A stretch of 49,550 bases of DNA from an uncultured Clostridia bacterium (GTDB lineage: Bacteria > Bacillota > Clostridia > Oscillospirales > Ruminococcaceae). The translations under genes were made by a program, and so were the position numbers. The first letter of the stretch is position 1; every line of letters begins with the position of its first letter. Below the pieces are notes generated by a model. That model was given only the letters and a program-made list of their open reading frames with translations, made no database searches and was not told where the DNA came from. This document shows positions 30,835 to 37,468 of this stretch, one piece after another. The DNA is taken from NCBI GenBank assembly GCA_947628655.1, contig CANRAS010000015.1, positions 1 through 49,550 on the forward strand, read 5' to 3'.

Positions 30835-31911
30835 TTAAAGCAGTATGCGCTCATCGCAATACTCGCACACCAAAATCCCTCCGCGGTTTATGTAGCTGTG
30901 CGGGAGATACTTTTCTGTACGGGTAATGCACTTCGGGTTGGAACATATAACGTCGTTGTGTATTTCTCCCGTAAGCAGAGGTTTTGCCTTCGGCTTTTGC
31001 GTCATTGTGTAGAGTATCAGCGCCATACGGACGTACATTCCGTTATTCGCCTGTCGGAAATACGCGGCGCGCGGGTCGTCGTCCACCGCCACTTCTATCT
31101 CGTTTACGCGCGGGAGCGGGTGCATAACTATCATATCGCGCCGCGCGTATTCCATTTTCGCCTTTGTAAGACAGTAAACTCCGCTCTGTTTAAGATACTC
31201 GTCCTCGCTGTCAAAGCGTTCGCGCTGAATACGCGTCATATAGAGCATATCAAGGTCTTTTATCGCCTCGTCTATTGTGTTTACTTCAATGAAATCCGCG
31301 CCGCGTCCTTTCAGTACGTCTTTGATATATCCCGGCAACGCCAGCGCGGGCGTGGAAATAAGCACGAATTTGTTCCCGTGAAAACACGAAAGCGCCTTTA
31401 CAAGCGAATGTACCGTGCGCCCGTACTTCAAATCCCCGCAAAGTCCGACAGTAAGGTTGTCCAGCCTGCCGAGTTCGCATTTCAGAGTAAGCAGGTCGGT
31501 GAGCGTTTGCGTCGGGTGGAGATGTCCGCCGTCCCCCGCGTTGATAACGTGGCAGTCCGCGCAGAGTGCCGCCGCCTTTGCCGAACCCTCTTGAGTGTGG
31601 CGCATTACAAGAATATCCGAATATGTACTTACAATTTTAATTGTATCCTTGAGGTTTTCGCCCTTAGCGACAGAAGAATTGCTGGGATTATCAAATCCTA
31701 TAAGACTTCCCCCCAACCGTAACATAGCCGCCTGAAAGCTCATTTGAGTACGCGTTGACGGCTCGTAGAACAGGGTAGCCATAATCTTCCCCTTGCACTT
31801 GTCGGCGTATTCTTCGGGACTCTCCTTGATTTCCTCCGCCAGCGCGATTATCTCGTTCCATTGCTTTACAGAGTAATCCTCCATATCAATCAGGTTGTTG
31901 TAGTTGTCCAT
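30835..31911 (-). CDS. pyrB: Aspartate carbamoyltransferase with C-terminal PyrI-type zinc domain
   Basis: PyrB condenses carbamoyl phosphate and aspartate, the first committed step of UMP synthesis. The catalytic chain (1 to about 305) has PSTRTQMSF (51-59), HPTQTLTDL (132-140) and HPLPR (264-268). A further 50 residues follow with C323-x4-C328-x20-C349-x2-C352 and the text ICSNPKCITRTE, closely resembling the zinc domain of the regulatory chain PyrI (which has C-x4-C-x23-C-x2-C). The nucleotide-binding allosteric domain of PyrI is absent and no pyrI gene is nearby. The tail may replace the PyrI contact in assembly, without CTP control. Start ATG 31911 follows GAGGTGAT. Confidence 0.93.
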   Translation of the reverse strand: MDNYNNLIDMEDYSVKQWNEIIALAEEIKESPEEYADKCKGKIMATLFYEPSTRTQMSFQAAMLRLGGSLIGFDNPSNSSVAKGENLKDTIKIVSTYSDILVMRHTQEGSAKAAALCADCHVINAGDGGHLHPTQTLTDLLTLKCELGRLDNLTVGLCGDLKYGRTVHSLVKALSCFHGNKFVLISTPALALPGYIKDVLKGRGADFIEVNTIDEAIKDLDMLYMTRIQRERFDSEDEYLKQSGVYCLTKAKMEYARRDMIVMHPLPRVNEIEVAVDDDPRAAYFRQANNGMYVRMALILYTMTQKPKAKPLLTGEIHNDVICSNPKCITRTEKYLPHSYINRGGILVCEYCDERILL

Positions 31912-31931
31912 TATATCACCTCGTTTACTCT

Positions 31932-31960
31932 ATTATAGCAAATTCGTGGGAAAAAATCAA
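31932..31960 (-). promoter_or_regulatory. Sigma-A promoter for pyrB
   Basis: Minus strand: TTGATT (31960-31955), 17-bp spacer, TATAAT (31937-31932). The leader is only about 20 nt, so there is no room for a PyrR attenuator. Confidence 0.75.
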
Positions 31961-31981
31961 GTACTAAAGGCTGATTACAGC

Positions 31982-32054
31982 AAGCGCCCTCCCCGCCATA
32001 GGCGGGGAGGGCGCTTATAAAAATCACTCCCCCGCTTAATAAGGCAGGGGAGTA
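31982..32054. terminator. Two GC-rich hairpins after the 32070 gene
   Basis: AAGCGCCCTCCCCGCC (31982-31997), ATA, GGCGGGGAGGGCGCTT (32001-32016) is a 16-bp perfect stem. ACTCCCCCGC / GCAGGGGAGT (32026-32054) is a second. They likely stop minus-strand transcription from the 32252 gene before the pyrB promoter. Confidence 0.6.
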
Positions 32055-32069
32055 AACATAATCGGGCTG

Positions 32070-32252
32070 TTAAGTGTTTTCGGTTTCGGGTACGGTGTCG
32101 GCGTTTGGTATCTCGTCGGTTGGAGCGATTGCGGTTTCGTACCCGCTTTCTGTTTTCCCGTCCGTGCCGTTGTAGACGTATCTCAGCAAATTGGAGGCTG
32201 CGAGTACCGCAGCCGCCAAGCCGACAACGGCGATGTATTTTTTCTCTATCAT
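32070..32252 (-). CDS. Small membrane-anchored or secreted peptide
   Basis: 60 residues: MIEKK, a hydrophobic helix (YIAVVGLAAAVLAASNLLRYV) and an acidic, Thr/Pro-rich tail (ETAIAPTDEIPNADTVPETENT). The helix lacks a clear cleavage site, so it is probably an anchor with the tail outside. RBS CGGAGGAAAAA precedes ATG 32252. It is alone in a non-coding stretch between the hyd operon and pyrB. No family recognised. Confidence 0.6.
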   Translation of the reverse strand: MIEKKYIAVVGLAAAVLAASNLLRYVYNGTDGKTESGYETAIAPTDEIPNADTVPETENT

Positions 32253-32388
32253 AATTTTTCCTCCGAATTAAACAAAAGTAATGCTGAAATGTTTGCTAAA
32301 GCTAAAGCCCGATTAATAGCTGATTAATGTTGCCGTAGCCGATAAACGGCGCACCGCAACACTAAGGGATAATACTAATAACTAATCT

Positions 32389-32587
32389 CTAATTACTACC
32401 TGCGTATAGATATGAGAGCAGGGTAGTTTGATGTGAATTTGCCTGTCTGCCTGTAAGATTTAACGGAAACGCCTGCCTGTTTTTTGGGAGAAAACAACGA
32501 TGATATTAGCGCAAATGTACGGTAATGGGAGAGAACCTGTGGTGAAATATTGTTCTGCTCTCGTATCTATACGCGGGGAGTAATTAG
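32389..32587. repeat. R10: 199-bp element with long terminal inverted repeats
   Basis: CTAATTACTACC plus TGCGTATAGATATGAGAGCAG (32389-32421) is inverted at 32555-32587 with few mismatches: about 33 bp, the longest in the window. Outer sequence TAATAACTAATCTC resembles R1 ends. The 133-bp interior has ATTTGC/GCAAAT and GTTTT/AAAAC pairings and a 27-codon ORF (32500-32583) of doubtful meaning. The remaining non-coding bases of 32253-32700 show nothing else. Confidence 0.75.
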
Positions 32588-32699
32588 TTGTCAGAGAATT
32601 ATTATTTATCCCTTCACCTATAAAGATTATAAAAAAATCAAAATATTACACTTTTTTGCAAAAATTTTTTTAAATTTTTAAATTTTGTTAAAAATCCAC

Positions 32700-32732
32700 A
32701 AAAAAGTGCCGTGCGCTTTAGGCACACGGCAC
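32700..32732 (-). terminator. Terminator of the hyd operon
   Basis: Minus strand: GTGCCGTG (32732-32725) ... CACGGCAC (32713-32706), then TTTTTT. It lies 20 bp after the hydA stop. Confidence 0.88.
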
Positions 32733-32752
32733 AAAATATATTGTTTTAACGC

Positions 32753-34492
32753 TTATCTGTAAAGTTCAGCCGCCTTGTAGCTTGTATGAAGAACTTCGTG
32801 AGCCTTATGTGAATTCGGTTCGCCGAAGTACTCTTTGTAAAGCGTCTGAATGTCGGGGTTCTCGTGTGAACGGCGCAGAGCGCAGTTCGCGTCGATGCTG
32901 TAAATTACCTTAGCACGTTCCGCGCGAATATCGGTAAAGTTGCGAACGCTTGCGGGCTGGATTATCTGTCCGCCGCCGTTTACGCAGCCGCCGGGACAAG
33001 CCATAATCTCGATGAAGTCGTAATTCGCCTCGCCTGCCTTGACTTTCTTGAGGAGAGCCTTAGCGTTTGCAAGTCCGCTTGCGACAGCGACCTTGACGGT
33101 CTTGTCGCCGACGGTGTAAGTAGCCTCTTTAATGCCCTCAACGCCGCGAACTTCCTTGAAGTCGATAGGCGCGTCGTTGTTTTCGCCCGAAAGTTTCCAG
33201 ACAGCGGTACGCAAAGCCGCCTCCATAACGCCGCCCGTAGCGCCGAAGATAGCGCCCGCACCCGTGTATGTACCGAGCGGAGAATCGGGTTTCTCGTCGG
33301 GCAGGTCACAGAACATTATGCCCGCTTTCTCGATAAGTCTTGCAAGTTCGCGCGTTGTGATCGTAATATCAACGTCAAACACGCCCGCCGCCGACTGATC
33401 CTTGCGGATCTTCTCGAATTTCTTCGCGGTACACGGCATAACGGATACGGAAATAACGTCCTCGGGTTTCTTGCCGATTTTCTCCGCGTAATATGTCTTT
33501 ACAACCGCGCCGAACATCTGCTGCGGAGATTTGCAGGTAGACAAATTCGGGATAAATTCGGGGAAGTAGTTCTCGCAGTAGCGAACCCAACCGGGTGAGC
33601 AGGAAGTGATCATCGGAAGAACGCCGCCGTTTTGTACTCTGTCGAGGAACTCGTGCGCCTCCTCCATAATCGTAAGGTCAGCCGAGAAGTTCGTGTCGAA
33701 TACCTTGTCAAAGCCGAGTCTGCGCAAAGCCGCGTACATCTTGCCCTCGACATTCGTTCCGATAGGATAGCCGAACGCCTCGCCGAGCGACGCGCGAACC
33801 GCGGGAGCGGGCTGAACAACGACCGTCTTTGTCGGGTCGGCAATAGCCTCCAGCAGTTTATCCGTGTCGTCCTTTTCGGTGAGCGCGCCTGTAGGACAAG
33901 CGATAATGCACTGTCCGCAGGATACGCAGGCGGTTTCCGCAAGCGTCATATCAAACGGCGACGCGATCTGCGTAGCAAATCCGCGCTCGTTCGCGCCGAT
34001 TACGCCGATGCCTTGTGTAACTCCGCAGGCGGCAACACAGCGGCGGCAGAGAATACATTTCGAGTTGTCGCGTATCATATGCGCCGCAGAATCGTCGATT
34101 TCAACTTCGGGGTTCGCACCCGCGAACTTGTTCTCGTCAATGCCGTATTCCTTGCAGAGCGCCTGAAGTTCACAGTTTCCGCTCCTGCGGCAGGACAGAC
34201 ATTCTTTCTTGTGGTTGCTGACGATAAGTTCAAGAGTAGTCTTTCTGCTCTCGATAACTTTCGGGGTATTCGTGAATATCTCGATACCCTCGTTTACGGG
34301 GTATACGCAAGCCGCGACAAGCGTTCTTGCGCCCTTTACCTCAACAACGCAGATACGGCACGCGCCGATAGCGTTGATGTCTTTCAGATAACACAGCGTG
34401 GGTATTTTAATTCCCGCAATGCGAGCCGCCTCAAGAATGGTAGAACCATCGGGAACGGAATAATCCACACCGTTAATTTTAATATTAACCAT
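32753..34492 (-). CDS. hydA: [FeFe]-hydrogenase catalytic subunit HydA
   Basis: 579 residues. Domains: N-terminal [2Fe-2S] (CYLKDINAIGACRIC, C63), a His-Cys3 [4Fe-4S] site (HKKECLSCRRSGNC), two ferredoxin-type clusters (CILCRRCVAAC; CVSCGQCIIACP), then the H-cluster domain with TSCSPGW, MPCTAKK and MACPGGCVNGGGQ, all complete. It reduces protons to H2 (or the reverse). With HydB and HydC next to it, it is the trimeric NAD-linked, probably electron-bifurcating type that uses NADH plus reduced ferredoxin. The maturases HydEFG are not in the window. Last gene of the operon, 21 bp after hydB. Confidence 0.97.
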   Translation of the reverse strand: MVNIKINGVDYSVPDGSTILEAARIAGIKIPTLCYLKDINAIGACRICVVEVKGARTLVAACVYPVNEGIEIFTNTPKVIESRKTTLELIVSNHKKECLSCRRSGNCELQALCKEYGIDENKFAGANPEVEIDDSAAHMIRDNSKCILCRRCVAACGVTQGIGVIGANERGFATQIASPFDMTLAETACVSCGQCIIACPTGALTEKDDTDKLLEAIADPTKTVVVQPAPAVRASLGEAFGYPIGTNVEGKMYAALRRLGFDKVFDTNFSADLTIMEEAHEFLDRVQNGGVLPMITSCSPGWVRYCENYFPEFIPNLSTCKSPQQMFGAVVKTYYAEKIGKKPEDVISVSVMPCTAKKFEKIRKDQSAAGVFDVDITITTRELARLIEKAGIMFCDLPDEKPDSPLGTYTGAGAIFGATGGVMEAALRTAVWKLSGENNDAPIDFKEVRGVEGIKEATYTVGDKTVKVAVASGLANAKALLKKVKAGEANYDFIEIMACPGGCVNGGGQIIQPASVRNFTDIRAERAKVIYSIDANCALRRSHENPDIQTLYKEYFGEPNSHKAHEVLHTSYKAAELYR

Positions 34493-34513
34493 AATCTTAT
34501 TTCTCCTTTCCCG

Positions 34514-36388
34514 TTACGACTTGCTGATAGCGCCGAACTTACAGTTAGACGCGCAGACGCCGCACTTGATACACTTGTTAGTGTCGATAGTGAACGGGCT
34601 CTTGAGTTCGCCGCTGATTGCTCCCACAGGACACTTCTTAGCGCACAGCGAGCAGCCCTTGCACTTTTCGGGGTCAATCTTGTATGCAAGCAGATCCTTG
34701 CAGATGCCTGCGGGGCATTTCTTGTCCTTAACGTGGGCGATATATTCGTCACGGAAGTAACGCAGAGTTGACAAAACGGGGTTGGGCGCTGTCTGACCAA
34801 GTCCGCAAAGTGCGTTGTCCTTGATGTAATAGCACAGTTTCTCCAGTTTGTCGAGGTCTTCCATTGTAGCCTTGCCCTCGGTAATCTTCGTGAGAATTTC
34901 ATACATTCTCTTTGTACCGATACGGCACGGAGTACATTTACCGCAGGACTCGTCAACCGTAAATTCGAGGAAGAACTTCGCAATATCGACCATACAGTTG
35001 TCCTCGTCCATTACGATAAGTCCGCCCGAACCCATCATAGAACCTATCGAGATAAGGTTGTCATAGTCTATCGGAATATCAAGATGTTCGGGAGGAATAC
35101 AACCGCCCGACGGACCGCCTGTCTGCGCCGCCTTGAACTTCTTGCCGTTCGGGATACCGCCGCCGATGTCCTCGATAACGGTGCGCAGCGTCGTACCCAT
35201 AGGAACTTCAACAAGTCCCGTGTTGTGGATCTTGCCGCCGAGTGCGAATACCTTTGTACCCTTTGACTTTTCGGTACCCATAGACGCGAACCATTCGGGA
35301 CCGTTTAAGATAATCTGCGCAACGTTTGCGTAGGTTTCAACGTTGTTAAGAATAGTAGGCTTGCCGAACAGACCCTTTACAGCGGGGAACGGAGGACGGC
35401 AGCGCGGCTCGCCGCGGTTGCCCTCAATAGAAGTCATCAGCGCGGTTTCCTCTCCGCAGACGAACGCGCCCGCGCCAAGTCTGAGTCCCAGATGGAACGA
35501 AAATCCCGTGCCGAATATGTTGTCGCCGAGCATACCTGCCTCTTCAGCCTGCTTGATAGCGATTTCAAGTCTTTCAACCGCAATGGGATACTCCGCGCGG
35601 ACGTAGATGTAACCTTGATTTGCGCCGATCGTGTAGCCTGCTATAGCCATAGCCTCGATTACGCTGTGCGGGTCGCCCTCAAGTACGGAACGATCCATAA
35701 ACGCGCCGGGGTCGCCCTCGTCGGCGTTGCAGCAAACGTATTTCTGTTCATTGACAGACGCTTTCGCGAACTGCCACTTGCGTCCTGTCGGAAATCCCGC
35801 GCCGCCGCGTCCGCGCAGACCCGATTTCAGCATAACGTCGATAACCTCGTCCTGCGACATAGAGGTAAGTACCTTATAAAGCGCCTGATAGCCGTCGCGC
35901 GCTATGTACTCTTCAATATGTTCGGGCGAGATAAGACCGCAGTTTCTGAGGGCTACACGGTGCTGGTGCGCATAGAACGAAGTGTCGTTCAGCGACTTTA
36001 TCGTATCGCCGTCAACGGTTTCTTCGTAAAGATATTTCTTTACGGGAACGCCGTTTTTAAGGTGAGATTCCACGATTTCGGGAATGTGGTCGAGTTCGGT
36101 CTTTGAATAGAACGTACCCTCAGGGTATACTATCATAATAGGACCGAGTGCGCAAAGACCGAAACAGCCCGTCTTTATAATGTTGACTTTGTTTTCAAGA
36201 CCCTGCGCCTTTACCTCTTCTTCGAGTTTCTCGATGATTTTCATAGATCCGCTGGAAGTACAGCCCGTACCGCCGCAGACCAGTACGTCCTTAACGCCGT
36301 TGTCCTTGCCGTCTACGCGGACGTTTACGACTTCCGCGGCTTTGGCTTTGACAGCGTTAAGCTCGTCAATGGTGTTAATTCTGTTCAT
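34514..36388 (-). CDS. hydB: NAD-linked hydrogenase subunit HydB (NuoF-like)
   Basis: 624 residues. An N-terminal thioredoxin-like [2Fe-2S] domain (CGGTGC ... CFGLC) is followed by the NuoF-type flavin/NADH module (GLRGRGGAGFPTGRKW, CNADEGDPGAFMDR, GEETALMTSIEGNRG), a [4Fe-4S] site ESCGKCTPCRIG, and two C-terminal ferredoxin clusters (CKGCSLCAKKC; CIKCGVCASNC). It holds FMN, takes electrons from NADH and is where bifurcation is thought to occur in this class. Operon order hydC-hydB-hydA. Confidence 0.96.
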   Translation of the reverse strand: MNRINTIDELNAVKAKAAEVVNVRVDGKDNGVKDVLVCGGTGCTSSGSMKIIEKLEEEVKAQGLENKVNIIKTGCFGLCALGPIMIVYPEGTFYSKTELDHIPEIVESHLKNGVPVKKYLYEETVDGDTIKSLNDTSFYAHQHRVALRNCGLISPEHIEEYIARDGYQALYKVLTSMSQDEVIDVMLKSGLRGRGGAGFPTGRKWQFAKASVNEQKYVCCNADEGDPGAFMDRSVLEGDPHSVIEAMAIAGYTIGANQGYIYVRAEYPIAVERLEIAIKQAEEAGMLGDNIFGTGFSFHLGLRLGAGAFVCGEETALMTSIEGNRGEPRCRPPFPAVKGLFGKPTILNNVETYANVAQIILNGPEWFASMGTEKSKGTKVFALGGKIHNTGLVEVPMGTTLRTVIEDIGGGIPNGKKFKAAQTGGPSGGCIPPEHLDIPIDYDNLISIGSMMGSGGLIVMDEDNCMVDIAKFFLEFTVDESCGKCTPCRIGTKRMYEILTKITEGKATMEDLDKLEKLCYYIKDNALCGLGQTAPNPVLSTLRYFRDEYIAHVKDKKCPAGICKDLLAYKIDPEKCKGCSLCAKKCPVGAISGELKSPFTIDTNKCIKCGVCASNCKFGAISKS

Positions 36389-36450
36389 AGTTCAACTCCT
36401 CACTAGGATAGATTGACCTGCCTTGTCTGTCCGGCAGTCAAACTTTATCA

Positions 36451-36945
36451 TCAGTTGTATTTTTCCAGTATCTTATCCACATCGTCAACGGTAAGTCTGC
36501 CGTATACATCTTCGTTGACCGTAAGTACGGGCGCCAAACCGCACGCGCCTATGCAGCGGCAAGCGTCAAGCGAGAATTTTCCGTCCGAAGTAATTTCGCC
36601 GCCGCCGATACCCAGCTTTTCCTGCAATTTGTTGTAAATGTCGCCCGAACCCTTGACGTAGCAAGCTGTTCCAAGGCAAACGGAAATCTTGTACTTGCCC
36701 TTGGGGTTGATGGAAAACTGCGCATAGAACGTTACAACGCCATACACCTTTTCAAGCGGAATTTCCATAGCGTCCGCTATCATCGTCTGCACTTCGATAG
36801 GCAAATAGCCGTAAATGTCCTGTGCTTTCTGGAGAATGGGCATAAGTGCGCCGGGGTCGCTTTTGTGTTCTTCAATCACGGCGCGCAGCTTTTTCTCCTG
36901 TTCGGGAGTTCCCGCAAAGGGAACAGCGCTTTTCTTAAAAGCCAT
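36451..36945 (-). CDS. hydC: NADH dehydrogenase-type subunit HydC (NuoE-like)
   Basis: 164 residues of the thioredoxin-like [2Fe-2S] (NuoE) family. The four ligands are in VCLGTACYVKG and CRCIGACGLAP (C-x4-C ... C-x3-C). It passes electrons between HydB and HydA. First gene of the operon; RBS TAGGAGG precedes ATG 36945. The leader contains nested stems (see 36974-37042). Confidence 0.95.
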   Translation of the reverse strand: MAFKKSAVPFAGTPEQEKKLRAVIEEHKSDPGALMPILQKAQDIYGYLPIEVQTMIADAMEIPLEKVYGVVTFYAQFSINPKGKYKISVCLGTACYVKGSGDIYNKLQEKLGIGGGEITSDGKFSLDACRCIGACGLAPVLTVNEDVYGRLTVDDVDKILEKYN

Positions 36946-36973
36946 ATCATAGCCTCCTAATGTTATTTTATTG

Positions 36974-37042
36974 TGCGCATAAACACGCAGGAAAGCCGTA
37001 TTCCGAGGGATAAATCTTCGGCTTGTCTAATATATATGCGCA
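36974..37042 (-). promoter_or_regulatory. Structured hyd leader with nested stems
   Basis: Outer stem TGCGCATA (36974-36981) / TATGCGCA (37035-37042); inner stem AAGCCG (36993-36998) / CGGCTT (37019-37024). Lies wholly between the likely transcription start and the hydC RBS. No known riboswitch recognised. Confidence 0.5.
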
Positions 37043-37058
37043 ACAATATATCATTAAC

Positions 37059-37064
37059 ATTATA
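37059..37064 (-). promoter_or_regulatory. -10 box of the hyd operon promoter
   Basis: Minus strand TATAAT with TG one base upstream (extended -10). The sequence at the -35 distance (TAGATT) is poor, so the extended -10 probably compensates, or an activator helps. The 37065-37360 stretch is A+T-rich with no ORF or clear structure. Confidence 0.55.
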
Positions 37065-37364
37065 ACATACATTCGTCCAAAAATCTATAACAAACCTTTG
37101 ATTTGAGAATGATTTCCTTGTAGAATTTATTTGCGGATTTTTGTAGATTTTGCACAAATCGTGTCGGAAAACGTTTCCTTTTTTGTGAAGTTAGACAAAA
37201 CTAACCGCCGTTTTTCCCGAAAAATCAACATTCTTTTTGCTGTCGGGAAACTGAAATTCCGCACAGCACAGCCGAATAAACTGCCGTAACAGCGCGGGCT
37301 TTCGGCATATTTTCGCCGATTTTGTATATTTTGCAAAATTTTTGAAAAAAATTTCTAAAAATAC

Positions 37365-37393
37365 TAGCAATTTTTTCAAAGATGTGATATAAT
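37365..37393 (+). promoter_or_regulatory. Promoter of ppdK
   Basis: TAGCAA (37365-37370), 17-bp spacer, TATAAT (37388-37393) with TG at 37385-37386, followed by a leader of about 70 nt. Confidence 0.65.
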
Positions 37394-37468
37394 AAAATCT
37401 AGAGATTGAAAGCGGACAACGCCCGCCTTCAAGTATTCTAATTTTTAACTAACAGGAGGAACAATCCA

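Noticed and set aside
32500-32583. 27-codon ORF inside R10
   Set aside because: GGGAG precedes it, but it ends in the inverted repeat and shows no protein-like features; kept only as a note.
36946-37100. Rex operator before the hydrogenase operon
   Set aside because: No TTGTTAA-N4-TTAACAA or near match was found.
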